This document shows positions 1 through 12,117 of a stretch of DNA of 64,000 nt, in pieces (positions within the stretch are counted from its first letter, which is position 1; every line of letters starts with the position of its first letter). The position numbers and the translations under genes were made by a program. The notes below the pieces were generated by a model. It ran no database searches. It saw only the letters and a program-made list of their open reading frames with translations, and had not been told where the DNA came from. This DNA comes from Stenopsyche tienmushanensis. Taxonomy: Eukaryota > Arthropoda > Insecta > Trichoptera > Stenopsychidae. Location: positions 1,798,001 through 1,862,000 of the forward strand of contig WACJ01000520.1 in the NCBI GenBank assembly GCA_008973525.1, written 5' to 3'.

Positions 1-75
1 GCAATTATTAGTCTAGTACGGCTTGAAGTGGCGCGGCGCATGCGCTGCATCTTTATGGTGTATAAAAAACACACA
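1..75 (+). repeat. Interspersed repeat with GCGCATGCGC core, copy 1
   Basis: The block around GCGCGGCGCATGCGC followed by CATCTTTATG and GTAT recurs, diverged, at about 6722-6770. The core is a near palindrome. Too short to classify. Confidence 0.45.
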
Positions 76-285
76 GACACACTACAAATTATTCTCCCTC
101 TCTTTCATATCAATTGCCGCTTGTTGTTTTAAATTTGGTATGTAATACAAATTTATACACATATTAGTAGCTAGTGTTTCTTCTCGAAAATTTCTCAAAA
201 TATGTGAAATCTAGAATTTTTAATAGTAAATTCGATATCTACATACAATCAAAGTTAAATGTTTTGAATAGTTTTAATTTAATTT

Positions 286-475
286 TAAAATGACTTAACG
301 TAGATGCTATATTTGCATATCCGCCACTTATCTTCCGTACAAATCCGCTTATCTTTTAGAACCACGCAGCATGTATTAAGCTTGTATATCAATAAATAAA
401 AACTGTTGATAGCATACAATATTGGAATTCGATCGCAAATACGCGACTGTACTTGTTGTACTATTCATCAATGCT
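286..475 (+). repeat. LTR-like repeat family B, copy at 0.3 kb
   Basis: Shares with at least eight other places in the window the order: TAGATGCTA, CCGCCACTTATC, a CGCAGC block, TGTATATCAATAAATAAA, CTGTTGATAGCA, then GGAATTCGATCGCAAATACG. The AATAAA inside a U3/R-like layout and the constant extent suggest a solo LTR, but no PBS or internal coding region is attached to any copy, so the class is inferred. Confidence 0.5.
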
Positions 476-2258
476 CAAAGCATGTTTTTAAAAAAAAGTA
501 GGATGGTCGGAATCGTAAGCTTTCTTATTGGCAGATTAAAAAAGCTCTGCTGTGTGAGAGTGGTCCCTCGCCGTCAGAGTCTCGCAGTTGGGATCTATGT
601 ATCTTCCATCTCCTCGTTTTTTCTTCAAATCCCATAGCTATCGGACTCGCAGAGATCATTTATGTCGAATGTTATAGGCTTCGTGCTTCAATACGATACT
701 TAAATGTTAGCATCAACAAGATTTACTTATTGAACAGTCGCCCAAAAGGGTGATTTCGACTATATAAGGGTTTAACAATTGTTTTACACCTGTCAACGCA
801 GATTTCAGATAAAACTGTCAAATTAACACCCGCTCCGACGCGCTCGCAGCATTGAACCGGTTAATGATCTCTGGCGAAGAATCGACTCCCGCAACATTGT
901 ACCGCGTACAAGTTGTCCAATATTTAAGGCTCAATACCGAAAATTCAAAAGGATATATGGGCGGGTAAACAGTGGAGTCCTTACACTGGCGACTCGGACA
1001 TAAAGCAGGCTTAATGGGCTACTAACGACTCGACCAGGTAGAATGGGGTGGTGCCGGCCAAGTTTATTGGGCCATATCTGTCAAGAGTGTCAATAGCTCG
1101 AGCCATAGTGCCAAGTAACGGGCCGTAACGGCCGTAACTGCCAGCCATGGACAACACTAAACAATACACTCTACACGTCCGGAGCTTTCCCTCTCGTTGT
1201 CAACTCGGTTTTTCCAGGGCCGCTGTAAATAACGAGCTTTCGACTCATAAGCGCCGTCGTAAAATTGCGTCTAAGCCTCTGCGACGCACTCGAAAAAGGA
1301 TCCAAGCCATTCGGCGGAAGGAGCAACGGCAATTTATACGTAGCATTAGGCCAAAACTTTGGATGCTGCAGTCGGTCGTTTATCTCGGGCGGAACGTGCA
1401 AACTACATCCGAGTGCATTCATCGGAGCGGTCGCATTTATTCTAAGCACGATAGCATCTCCGGACTGGTCGGATGCGATCTGCAGATAGCTTATGAGATA
1501 CAACCGTCGGGATTTAGCCCATGGTGAAAAGCATGGGGATTTAGTGGATGTGCAGGCACTTAGAGCCGATGAAAGGACTCATGCGTCCACGTCGGACGAC
1601 GCAACAGGGGCGCGATGTTTTACGATTGTAGAACACGAGAAGCGGCCTAAGCAAAATAGCAACCGCGCAAGGATCATTAATCCGATTCGTATCGCCCCGC
1701 CGACATTTGTTTTATGCCCGATAATCATCCACCTGTATGACCGAACACTCCTACTAAAATTCCAGAATTTTCAGATTTAACAATAGTCATTACGTAGGTC
1801 CAAAAACAATAGTGTTGCACTGTGTGTACACACGCCAAACGGACGTGTTCCAGGGCCGGGGCACGTAGTTAATGAAAGCGGCTTAACGACCGTGTTTTTA
1901 GATCCAACTTCGCATTCTACCGCCTAATTTAAACTGGCTGCCAGGAGATCCTTGCAGATTCGTCGTCGGCCGTCCTCATGCTGAGCCAAATTCCATTTCG
2001 TAATTACATCAGTAAACGCCCGTTTCGCGCAAAAAACCGGGATACATTCCGCGGAAGCTGCGAGCATGCTTATTCGAAGACGCAGAGTAATGATCCGACA
2101 AGGGCTTAAATGCGAAAAAATCGGGTCGGCATGTTTTATTCTAATTTCATACAAAATTCACTGTTGTGTGGGGAATCCACGCGATTTGATCAAAATCCAA
2201 AAGCCGCATACCGATTGCAACAAACACGCGCAACTTACAAAAGACCACAACAAAATAT
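476..2258. other. Single-copy block, no gene recognised
   Basis: GC-balanced between about 820 and 1900, with many CpG. Overlapping short open frames occur on both strands (1147-1527 + and 1171-1503 -), but none gives a recognisable domain and both strands being open at once argues for chance. A small duplication of a GGCCGTAAC motif lies near 1120-1140. No repeat shared with the rest of the window was found. Confidence 0.5.
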
Positions 2259-2467
2259 AATTTCATTTACGAGAAAACGAACAATTACGCGTTGCGCAAC
2301 AGAGGATGCTACTTCTCGCTCACTCATGGCTGTACTTGAATATATACATTAGGACTTTGTGTTTATGTATGCCCTCTCCGAGCTCTTAACTACACACACA
2401 CGCGCTGTGATGCTCGCTGATGCTGATGTCAGCCTGTGATTTAAAAAATCCAAGTTACATTTGAATC
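2259..2467 (-). mobile_element. Mariner family F2, 5' end fragment
   Basis: Matches the terminal 200 bases of the better F2 copy at 8.29-9.15 kb: the block with GCGTTGCGCAACAG, then CTTCTCGCTCACTCATGG, and a degraded terminus ending ACATTTGAATCG. Only the region outside the transposase frame is present. Orientation follows the transposase strand of the longer copy. Confidence 0.6.
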
Positions 2468-2837
2468 GTACAATTATTCACGGTATTTCTGTAAATATCT
2501 CAATTTTAGCAACAACATTGCTATATTCGATCCATAAATGTACGTTTAAATAATGATGTAATATTTTGTGAAACTATTTTGTTCAATTTGTGTTTAACAC
2601 CGTTGATACCGATGGTACCGATGTTGGATACATATTACATTTCTTTATATTTCTTATTATAACTTTTTGTGAAATGGTCGATTTCTTATTCTTGTCATAC
2701 ATATAAACGTCCCTTCCAAAGCGAAACATTTGAATTCAAAGGACAAAATATGTTTTTTATGGGAACCAATAATTTTCTGATTCCGAGAAAACGATCCCAG
2801 TAAAAAATCACTCCGAAGAATGGGATGGCATTTAAGG

Positions 2838-3005
2838 ATTCTGATTTGTCGAGAATTGAAATCGATGATTCTCAAATTTGTCGAGAATTTTAGAGAAATA
2901 TTGATAAACAAAAATATTATTAATTGACAGAAAATCATCAGAAAATTTCTCGATAATTTTTGATTTTGCATATTTTTTGAGAAATAATTCTCGAGAAGTG
3001 CCAAA
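2838..3005. repeat. CGAGAATTT palindromic repeat block
   Basis: Contains several diverged TTCTCGAGAA and TTTGTCGAGAATTTTAGA units, many of them self-complementary. A related block lies at about 62018-62115. Family unknown; could be part of an old hAT or simple-sequence-derived element. The surrounding 2480-3310 is AT-rich without a gene, with an (ATTA)n-like tract near 3035-3062. Confidence 0.4.
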
Positions 3006-3316
3006 TAATTCTGCCAAACAAACTGATCAACAACTATTTAATTAATTAATTATTAATTAATTTCATCGATACAATGTATTCTATTTCAATAGATACAACC
3101 TTTTACCGTCTATTTAATATTTTTTTAATTCCAGAATATTAAAATTCGACGAGTTTTGATATAAAATATTTTTGATTCCTCGTTTCACCTCTATATTTAA
3201 AAATATATTTTAAAATTTCTAATTTTGAACAATAAATCTCCATCGTTATGGTTTGACCTTATGGAAATAATTCATAGTATCCCTTTGGATTCCCACTATA
3301 AATTAAAAGAACGGAT

Positions 3317-3420
3317 CTTTTTTATGCGATTTTGAAGTTATGCGGTTTTCAAAAATAATGAAACATATCCCTCATTTTTTCTATAGAACACAAAGATCTT
3401 TTATGCGAATGCGCATATAT
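3317..3420 (+). repeat. TATGCGA-type repeat, unit 1
   Basis: TTTTTTATGCGATTTTGAAG, a GTTATGCGGTTTT motif, an AAAATAATG run and TTTTATGCGAATGCGC occur in the same order as in the next unit at 3612-3780. The intervening 3420-3612 shows no recognisable coding content. Confidence 0.5.
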
Positions 3421-3539
3421 GGCAGGAAGAAACAGAAGACGATATTAAAGTGGAAAAAACTCCTGCCCCTAAAAAAATATATAATACAAGAAACAGTCAA
3501 TCTGTTTATTGTACATGACTCAAATTCTGAACGCGCTTT

Positions 3540-3780
3540 CAAATTATTAAGCTTAAGAATTGCATGTCTCTATATCATGAACTGCATAAAAAAATATTGG
3601 TTAATTTTTGCAATGTTTTTTTTATGCGATTTTTGCTACATTTCATCATATTAATTTGAAGTTATGCGGTTTTTAAAAATAAAGGAACCTATCCTGCAAT
3701 TTTCTATGTAGTTCAAGTCTTTTTTTATGCGGATTTTTTATATGCGACTTCCCGTGGAACGTAATTATCGCATAAAAACA
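3540..3780 (+). repeat. TATGCGA-type repeat, unit 2
   Basis: The better of two same-strand copies: TTTTTTATGCGATTTTTG, GAAGTTATGCGGTTTTT, a CTATGTAGTTCAAGTC block, then TTTTTATGCGG and a final TATCGCATAAAA. An inverted copy at 27866-28180 keeps the same order, including the flanking GCAATTCTTAA block seen here near 3557. Unclassified, probably a nonautonomous DNA element. Confidence 0.55.
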
Positions 3781-3784
3781 GACA

Positions 3785-5600
3785 CTTTAACTTTTCTCTT
3801 GTTTCGGACCTTATTTTGTAAACTAAAATTTTCATATTTTATTTGTTTAAACCATTTCTAGTATTGACAGATATTATTCAATTAACAAAATATACAATAA
3901 GTGTTGTCAAAGGGATGCCTAAGACAATTAATGATCAAAAAGTAAGTATGAAAAAAACGACATTTTTAACTGGACAATCTATTATTATACAATCGATTCT
4001 TGTTGTTACTCATTTTAAATGGTGATAAAACTGAATTGCACCCATTTTTTGTCGCCATCCACCCTTATAATTCGAGTATTGGTGTGATTTATCGCAATGA
4101 GCTTGGGTTACAGTCTTGTTTTATGACGCAAGTTGACTTTTTTTTTTGTACGCGCTGCGTTAGAATTAAAATAGTTCCCACACATTATATAGCGCGTTAA
4201 GACGGCGACGTTAAAGGCTCACACTTGAAAGTTGCGTCTCGACTTTGTATATAATAAATTTCCCAAATTGCCCGGTTAATACGGGACTCAGGCGCACAAT
4301 TCCCGAATGAATGAAATTCTTTTAATTGTTTTTAATTCGTGATTTCCATTTCGGTACATAAATCATGCGATACGAGCCGAAAGCGGGGGGGCGCAACTTT
4401 TGCCCATTGTGTATATATTATTTTTTGAGTGACGTCGAAGAAAAATGTTTTCAGAAAGAGCTCAAAACCTCGGCCAGTATTTGTTCAAGGCTCGTTATCC
4501 CGAATAGCATTTTCAGTTTCGCCAGATGTTGCCAAGATTGTTCGCCAGACCATATAAATATATACATTATGGATCGTCCTTTTATGTGCCATTCTCGACT
4601 TGGGTATTTTTCGGCGTTTTATTAAAATTGGCGAGCGCAGAGCGCGCACAATCAATATTGTAATTGTTGAAAATAAGACAAAGAGGTTGTTCTGTCGTAT
4701 GATGGCACAATGAAGGGTTTTGCAGTATATATATAAGCAAGAAGAATATAATTGGCCAATAATAATTCTCAGCGTGATCGCTTTGACAGCCATTGTGCCT
4801 GGGTCGCTTATCTTCGGAAAATCGCATCCTCGGCAAGCAGGCAGGGATGCGGTCCGCAATTCTGGGAACGATGACATTAAATTTTATTTTAAAAGGTGAT
4901 CCCGCGGGACCGCCTGAAAGGACTAAATACTAGTCTCGCAAAATGTCTCCCTTTTCATCATGAATAGTTGCTTGAATTACAGCGGCCGTGTGCTCGCCCC
5001 CTGTAATTTCGAAAGTCGCCAATGGACTTTGTAAAAGCTCACCCTTTTTCTCTAACCGTTCGCATCATGAAGCTCCCGTTTCTGTTATACCCTTTTTACT
5101 TGTTGTTGTAAGTTTATTTTAATAGCAGTTTTAACCGACTTCCCTGCTTGTACGGAGTTGTTAGAGCAACATTTGTTGCGAGAGGGCATTTTATTTCCAG
5201 TAAGGTTACGGCAGGCATAATACATAAAGTTGAGATGTTATGTTTCTTTCAGTATCAAATTATTAGCGAGGCGGGAGGAAGAAGGAACAGAGCAGCGAGA
5301 TTGTGCAGGGACAAAAAAGTTCGCAAAGAACTTTCATGGAATTCTGCAAATTGACGATGACAAGCCAACTTCGCGAATGCTAATTAACAATTTTGACAAA
5401 GTCGTATTTAGGGACGTTAGCCGAGTCAAAATCTCAATTAAATGCATCCGGCACAATTTTACAATTATACCAAAGGACTGAATCATGAACGATATGCAGA
5501 TCTATCGACGAAGGGAGACGAACCTTGTATCGATACTCCATATTCTATTAAATCATAAATTTAAGATAAAATTCGCTTCTGGATGAAGACTTATCACTTA
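3785..5600. other. Single-copy block, no gene recognised
   Basis: Mixed AT-rich (3785-4360) and GC-balanced (4360-5480) sequence. Short open frames on both strands around 4365-4880 overlap each other and show no known motif. I see no repeat shared with the rest of the window. Confidence 0.45.
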
Positions 5601-5604
5601 GTTA

Positions 5605-6008
5605 GACGTCATCCAGAAAGTAACTCTTTATAGATTCTGAGGTGTAGTAGCACACGCACGTTTCTTCTCCCGTCATAATAGAATCCAGAAAAGTTTCTCC
5701 TTCCAATGCAAAACGGTCCAGTCTAAGGGATGATCTCCCTGATTCACTTTGTGACATATTGTCGACTCATCACATCACTATCATAAGCGTGGATACCGCG
5801 TGGATCTTGCATAAACGTTAAATGACGCAAGCGCGCGACGACCTCTCCATTGGAAGAATTTACTATGACAGAACAAAATGGCCGTCAAATACGCTCAGAT
5901 AAACTGATCGTTAGCATCACCTTTTTATGCCAGGCGTGCCAACTGTGAAACAACAAAAAATCCATCGGTGTCAGAACCCTTGTAACTTCACTTTTTAGAT
6001 GACCATCG
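5605..6008 (-). mobile_element. Mariner family F1, complete internally deleted copy
   Basis: Flanked by TA on both sides (5603-5604 and 6009-6010), as expected for mariner target duplication. The inverted ends read GTCATCCAGAAAGTAAC at 5608 and, reverse-complemented, GGTCATCTAAAAAGTGAAG at the other side. On the minus strand a start (ATG at 5850-5848, MERSSRA) is followed by N-terminal sequence with stops, then a jump to FLDSIMTGEET at about 5700-5655, which resembles the first catalytic Asp motif of mariner transposases (consensus TGDETW). Everything between the N-terminal region and this motif is missing, and so is the rest of the catalytic domain. Nonfunctional, 404 bp. Confidence 0.8.
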
Positions 6009-6117
6009 TAGCCTAAAATTGGATGATGACACAATATATATATTATATATGAATGTACTTGTAGGCACTTTAACTTTACACGTTACACAATGGGAATTCT
6101 TAGCTTAAAGATTAAAT

Positions 6118-6645
6118 GTTTATGTCAGCATCATCATCATAGTGTAACCACAAACAGTCCATTGCACTATGGGTCTCTTCAAGTCCATTCACATTAAAGG
6201 GTTACATCCATTTCATCTGTATGCTCAACAAACGCTGCTGGGGTAGCCCAGCTAACATGAGTTAGGTGCGCAGGTCACCTTGTGCTGCGTACCCATAAAC
6301 ACCACAACCGATTACAGTAGTTGTTGGAGACTGTGTCAAAGGCTCACCACTATCCTCAACAGCCTAGGCAAACAGGGAAGAACGGTTTTAGGTTGTTACA
6401 ACGACCGAACCGATACAAGTACCATAGGGAAGAGGTAGACCCTGCAGTCCGTCATCTGGTGCAGCCCTCTTCAAATTGATGTTGGACTCGTGGTGGCAGT
6501 CCTTTCTCTTCCATCGCACCTTCGGGTGCACATGACCTGTAGCTGGTCTTTTCCGCGAAAACCTTGCCTCCTTTGGAGGTCGTGGAACAAAACAAGGAGT
6601 GGGCACCTGGACGTTCTGCGCGTAGCGTTTCTCGTGGGGCTAAAC
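6118..6645. mobile_element. Possible RTE-type LINE tail
   Basis: The CAGCATCATCATCATAG run followed by CAGTCCATTGCACTATGGG and CTCTTCAAG resembles a stretch commonly seen in insect RTE/Proto2-type LINEs, where a CATCATCATC run is followed by a CAGTCCACTGCTGGACATAG motif. The sequence to about 6640 has an open frame on the minus strand (6388-6606) without recognisable domain. Weak call from memory of the family; a library search would decide. Confidence 0.35.
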
Positions 6646-6714
6646 GAATAGTAGTTAAACTTATTTGTGTAATATATAAAAAGTGCTACTGATTAGTTTA
6701 TCTCACTATACACA

Positions 6715-6772
6715 CAGTAAAGGTAGCGCGACGCATGCGCGCTACATCTTTATGAAGTATGCAATCTACACC
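6715..6772 (+). repeat. Interspersed repeat with GCGCATGCGC core, copy 2
   Basis: Diverged second copy of the block that opens the window: GCGCGACGCATGCGC followed by TACATCTTTATG. It sits just downstream of a possible LINE tail. Confidence 0.45.
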
Positions 6773-6774
6773 AA

Positions 6775-8285
6775 AAAAATCGGACTAATCTGTTTGTTTT
6801 ATACATCCCAAGCCTCGATTAATGCGATTCCGCGTAATTCACGGTCCGCGCAAATCAAGGCTCGAGCACGAGATATTCGCGTGATCCCTGCGACCGAATA
6901 TGGGCATATTTTATAGCTTAATTCGAATATTTTCGATCAGCACTATAAAAGGATGGTCGATACAAATTATGCTCTTAACTGGCGATATGCGCATAAAACT
7001 TAATAAGCCGCCATTTGCATAAGTCAAGCATTTTATTGCGGCAATTTCCCATCAGTAAGAATTCTTTGCGAAGTTTACCTTCTCCTCGTGCTGCAGAATG
7101 GCGTCCCATCAACGCTCACAGTTGGATTCTTGCAATTAGCGATGCCCCATGCGAATCCTGCCGACCCCCGAAGATCCTTGTTTTGTATAGAGGGTGAAGT
7201 TTTTTCATTCATCACATCTAGGCGTCACATTTGGATGACCCTTTGTATATACAAAATGAGCATTTTTTGAAATTGAATTATGGTCATTTTATGGCATCCC
7301 TCCCCGCGTACGCGCCGAAAGTTCGCGAGATGAGAGCTTTTTTACGCGAAGTGATTTATTGTGCCCTAAATTGGGTTTACTGTGTTTCATTTAGCGTCCG
7401 GACAAGCTTTATGACTGCGAAATAAATAAATTTTAATACGTGTGCGATTTCGCATCGAATCCGAGCCGGTTAGGCCACGGAGCCATATTGTGAGTGCAGC
7501 ATCCTTAGCTATCTCGTCCGGTAATAACGATTATTATTCCATTAAAACATGATCGCGTATTAAATTCAATGAAATCGTCTCTCTCCCATGCGAGTTTTAT
7601 TTTGTTTCTTCTCTTCCATATCCTCCATGCTTATTATTTTCTTGGCCAGCCGCAATGGCCAGCTCCTAACGTTGTTTGTTTTTTGCCCTGTCATACTTTT
7701 TTTGGCCTTTTTTCCTCTACCGTCTGTCAATATAATGAATAATAATTTACCTTGGCAAGGTTGTGGTATGCGCTTTTGTAATCTAAATTTTAATGATACA
7801 AGCACACGTGCCTTTTTTGTTTGCGGTATTTTTTTAACCTCCCCATTGAAGTTTTCTATAAAATTCCACTTCTGCCGTTATTTACGGCTACATTCATCGA
7901 AATTGACAGCTAATTTTCATCGATCGAACGATAATGATCGGTACTGAAAAGGCATCGAACATGCTCAATAATTGGCGTCGATCCATAATAATTTTGTTTT
8001 TTTTTTTATAGAGAAAATAAATTTAAATCAATTCATATTTACATCCATCATCATTCCAAATGTATCCAATTTTAAATAAATATTAAATCCAATTTAAATA
8101 AAAAATTGCAACAATGTAAAAAATCTATTTAACATGTTAAAAACCGGACCATGTATTTTGCGTGATAAATACACCCAAACTTTGAGCTCATGAAAAGATC
8201 GTACAAATCCGAATTTGATTTCATATTTTATTAAAATATCATACTGTATATATATAGCATTACTATGATCTATCCCAATGCGAAA
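6775..8285. other. Single-copy block, no gene recognised
   Basis: No recognisable coding exon or repeat. An open frame at 7588-7947 (+) is opposed by one at 7566-7805 (-), typical of chance openness. 7960-8285 is strongly AT-rich. Confidence 0.45.
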
Positions 8286-8288
8286 GTG

Positions 8289-9148
8289 ATTCAAATATAA
8301 ACCGGAATTTTGTTGTACAAATTTATTAATATTATATGAAAAAATACAAATGTAGGATCTTATTTTTATAAATAGTTCCTGTCATTAAAAATGTATTTAT
8401 TCCATCGGGTAGGAAGCTTTTTGATCGTAGAAAATTAATCAATAAAATACCTTCAGAATTCCGACATACTATAGCCATCATTTTTTCAGCAGATTGTTGT
8501 TTTTGCCTTGATTTGCGCCTTCTCTCTAAGTTTGATCCACTCCATTTTCGATCTCTTGTTTTCTGTAGAGTGTAGTGGGTACAATACGATCCAAAATTCC
8601 TACTTCTTTACAGCGATCCAAAAGTCTTTGAGACATATTTTTCCGTACACTCTTATGTGCCTCACTGAGCAGGCGTGGAATCCACATCGTTGATGACGCT
8701 GATGTTTTTCTGTCTCCAAGATGTTCCAATACAAGGATATGGTCACTCCCAACGCTAATATTCTTCTTGGCTATTGTAATGTGGCGATCGCCCTCCATAA
8801 GCTTCCCCATGGCTCTAATATTATTTTCGCTGATGCTCGCTACAGGATGCCGTGTAGGACTTTCCTTTTGCGTATCATCTCGAACATCACGAAACATTTG
8901 GACCCATTCAAAGACTTGCATTGTGTCTCAAGTTTCCTCAAAAATGTGAAATCGAATAATTACGCGTTGCGCAACAGGGATGATGTTACTTCTCGCTCAC
9001 TCATGGTTGTACTAAACGTATATGCTAGGGCTTTAAATGTATATGTCCCGTTTCGAACTTCTAACTGCTGATTTTTTCAAGAAGGAATCTGCGCTTCCCA
9101 TGTCGATCTGTGATTAAAAAAAAGCAAAATTCCGGTTTATATTTGAAT
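8289..9148 (-). mobile_element. Mariner family F2, longest copy with both inverted ends
   Basis: The ends are inverted repeats: TTCAAATATAAACCGGAATT at about 8290 and its reverse complement at about 9127-9147. The 860-bp body contains a degenerate mariner transposase on the minus strand between them. Related fragments lie at 2259-2467 and 39826-40085. The distance is shorter than a full mariner (about 1.3 kb), so the copy is internally deleted in the catalytic half. Confidence 0.8.
8526..8921 (-). pseudogene. Mariner transposase N-terminal half (F2), broken
   Basis: The translated frame (131 codons) holds VFEWVQMFRDVRDD near its start, then the linker with S-x-R-H-P (GRP in intact relatives), SISENNIRAMGKLMEGDRH of the second helix-turn-helix region, and WIPRLLSEAHKS, the WVPHxL-like motif before the catalytic domain. 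ILDRIV follows, but where intact relatives read T-G-D-E-T the frame continues PTTLYRK and stops, so the first catalytic Asp and everything after it are gone. The very N-terminus is also interrupted. Function: it once bound the element ends and catalysed cut-and-paste transposition; now a pseudogene. Confidence 0.82.
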
Positions 9149-9245
9149 GTGCTGTGTATGTTATTTAATGTTTGAAATAAATGAGTTTTCTCTCTCTTGG
9201 AAAGGATTTAAATAAGGAATACACATTTTTATAGAGCACTGGCTG

Positions 9246-9605
9246 ATACCCAGCGCGTTGCCGCCACAGAAGTAATAATTCTAAAAATTTCGTTTTTTGG
9301 TTTTATTATAAACATGAACAAACATACAAACATTGATTTTGATATATAAAATGTACTGTAAGTTGATTGTACTATACCTATATTATTTAAAAAAGTGCAA
9401 ACAATAAGTTGGCAAAGTTTTATCGCAATTGAATGAACAGTATGGCAGCGCATTAAATACGAACAAACAAATATTGATTTTTATATATTAGACTATACTT
9501 ATGTTACTTGCGGAATCATTAGCAATAAGTGGACGAAGTTTTATCGCAATTCGATGAACGGTGTGGCAGCGCATTTCGAACGGACAAAACCCAATTCATT
9601 TTTAT
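9246..9605 (+). repeat. Dimeric repeat R, copy 1
   Basis: Begins ACCCAGCGCGTTGCCGCC, then AGTAATAATTCTAAAAAT, then two related units starting at about 9316 and 9461. Each unit opens GAACAAACA, has a TATTAGACTATAC-like middle, and closes GAACGGTATGGCAGCGCATT with variations. A third unit start (CGGACAAAACCC) follows. Four copies in the window keep this plan. No coding; class unknown. Confidence 0.65.
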
Positions 9606-11235
9606 ATTTTAGATTTCCATTATTGAATCACGAAGTTCAAATATGCAAACATAGTTTTTAGTCACCCTACGTATCGTAATTTTGTTAAAATAGTTTCAAT
9701 AAATCATCATAAACTGAATAATGCGGAAAAATGTATAAAAACACCGCGTAATAACATCCGAGTCTTCGTTAAACGAAAGATAGCGCAATTCATCAAATAT
9801 AATTCCCGCGCGTGATGTGTTAATGTTATTTTTATGGTTCGAAATGAAATTGTACGCCTTTGAATGTTTTGTCTTTGTTAAAGTGAATTTATTTCCTCGA
9901 TCTAACATAATATGGTTGTGTGCTCGCAGCAAGAAAGGTCAATCGATTACTTCTCCTTCCTAAGAACAACCCCCCCGTTTCGTGTACAATAATACAAATA
10001 CGCATTCAAGGCATATATGCCTAATATGGTCGCCTTAGGCCTTTTTCAGTGCCGAGGAAACATCTGTTGGCTCGCCCTGTGACTTTCCAGAAAAACTGCT
10101 CGTAACACACATCCCTGTATCGGTTTCATTCGGAACGCTTCCCATATGATTCCGCCCTTATTGCGTACATACGCGAGGAAGTATCGTCGGCATTTTTCAT
10201 ATTTATCCCCGTTTTGCCGAAATCAATTTCCTTCTGTTTGTGCAAGAAAGCCGGCGTCCGAAAAGGGTTTCAATGGGGGTACATTGCGATTTTAGTGTTG
10301 AAAGTTGCGATATGAATGACAGGGGGCTGGACGACAAAGGATATGTAAATATTATTTCGAACAAGCGTACGAACGCCGCCAATGTGTCTTTTAAATGAAA
10401 GACAAAACGTTGAAGTGCTTAAATGTGTATATTCGATGCAGGGGCTTCCAAGCGGTTTCGACGAGTCGATCGATTTAACCCCGCGAGGGCGGATTGAAGA
10501 TGAATTATTCATGCGGCGGTCAATGTTTGTATATTTTGTGGATCAATCGTAGATGAATTATCGCCTAATTCGCTTCTAATTGAACAATATTAACCAATCA
10601 CACATCTGCGAAGGAGGAGTCACGCGTCGAATAAAATTTGATTTAATGCCGCGTTATCAGAAGATCTTTAATTTCACTAGGCTGTTATTACTATTGTATG
10701 GACAACTTTTTTTTTTAATTACGATGAACATATCAGATAATTGTATCAGCAATCAAGAGGCAAATGAACGCCTCCTGCGAAGATTTCGTGTTTTTTGCCG
10801 TCGTGGATGCCATGTTTGGTCTGCGACTCCCATATTTATATCCCTGATTTGAAGCATCGACGTCTAGTGGGACGCATACGTTTGCATAATTCTTTTGGTG
10901 GTAGCGTGTCGTCCCGTGTAATTCTGCACAACGGATGTCCGCCGAAGATAAATATGCAAATTTGCTTTCAAACTTTCGAAGCCGAAGATTTATGCATGCG
11001 ATGACAAAAATTAATATTTCGCAAGATGAATGCCTCTAATTAACATAATTCATACAAGAAACAATGAAATAATTTACCAAGAGTTACCTCAAATATAATT
11101 AAAACTTATGTTAATCAAACTACATTTGCATCATATTCTGTATATGATCAATTGCTTATTTTTTATGAAAACTATGGATATGCTTACATATTTCTATACG
11201 GTGAAATATCCTTAATATATCCTCCAAATTTTTCT
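9606..11235. other. Single-copy block, no gene recognised
   Basis: GC-balanced, CpG-containing from 10060 to 10520, otherwise AT-rich. No open frame with a recognisable domain. No repeat shared with elsewhere until the TTAA-type end near 11350. Confidence 0.4.
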
Positions 11236-11355
11236 TAAAACCACCCAGTAGTTTAAAAGTTAGAGCATTTTTTCTAATATTACAAATTTTCGCAAATACG
11301 CACAGCGTCAAGCGAATGACAATGTTTTGTGCGTAACCCGACGGGAATGTGTTAA
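11236..11355 (-). repeat. TTAA-ended repeat family b, copy 1
   Basis: Read on the minus strand it starts at a TTAA (11355-11352) with TTAACACATTCCCGTCGGGT, then a TTGACGC block and TGTAATATTAGAAAAAA. The same order occurs on the + strand at 16201. TTAA at the boundary suggests a piggyBac-type nonautonomous element. Confidence 0.5.
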
Positions 11356-11633
11356 TAAAAGAATATAATACACAATAGATTTTTATCAGGGCTACCATTA
11401 CATTTAACTCATTAACCCTATATTTCAGTTTTAATTACCATGTGAATTTTTCTGCATTGTTAAAATTTTGATCAACAAAAATTTAAATAAAAAGACATCA
11501 AATGTTATAAAAAAAATCATGTTGTAAAGAATTTAATTTAATAAGACTGTGTTACTCATCGTGCATACCATCATTAATACCGGTTGTTATATTCAGTACG
11601 TATATGTTTTTCAAATTGTTATATTAACCTTTC

Positions 11634-11880
11634 CCCACCGGTGATGTATTTACTACACCTCGACTCTAATAATGGGAATATCGATATGAAATACAATAGA
11701 TACGGGATTCAGATTTTTTATATTCCTCCGTAATATAATTACGGATCACATCCAAGTATTATAGTATAAGAGTATTCGTCTGCAGCGACGGAAATAAATA
11801 ATTTGTCGGAAAATCGGGAATTTTGCGAGTTTTAGTCCGTGTCACATTGATAAGTATTATACGAAAATGGAGGCTCGCGC
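11634..11880 (+). repeat. TTAA-ended repeat family e, copy 1
   Basis: Starts TTAACCTTTCCCCACCGGTG, continues GATGTATTTACTAC, TAATAATGGGAATATCG, ATTCCTCCGTAATA, CTGCAGCGACGGAAATAAAT and AAAATCGGGAATTTTGCG. The copy at 20417-20695 matches nearly throughout. Partial relatives at 28178 and 40459. The TTAA start is consistent with a piggyBac-type MITE; the other end is not located. Confidence 0.6.
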
Positions 11881-12117
11881 GGTCATCAATTAGCATTTAA
11901 ATATCTGATGACGATACCTCCAATGAGTGCATTTTCTTCAGCAGCAAGTTGCCTGGCTTCCAAAATCAGACTTAATGAAGAAAAGATTTGATTTTTTTGG
12001 TGTTTTATTTATCTATTTTTGAATTGTATTTTTATCTTTTCTAATGCAATCCCGAAATACCGGGATCGAAATTTTGGCTCGGGATTGGATTCCCTAATCA
12101 CAATACAATGATTTTTG
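11881..12117. other. Short block without gene
   Basis: AT-rich; a small palindromic CCCGAAATACCGGG lies near 12053. Nothing coding is seen. Confidence 0.3.

Noticed and set aside
1147..1527. 126-codon + frame, arginine-rich
   Set aside because: The opposite strand is open over the same stretch (1171-1503), as is a third frame. Typical of a low-stop GC-richer segment, not of coding.
3030..3065. Attachment site or origin in an ATTAATTAATT tract
   Set aside because: Simple AT-rich low-complexity sequence.
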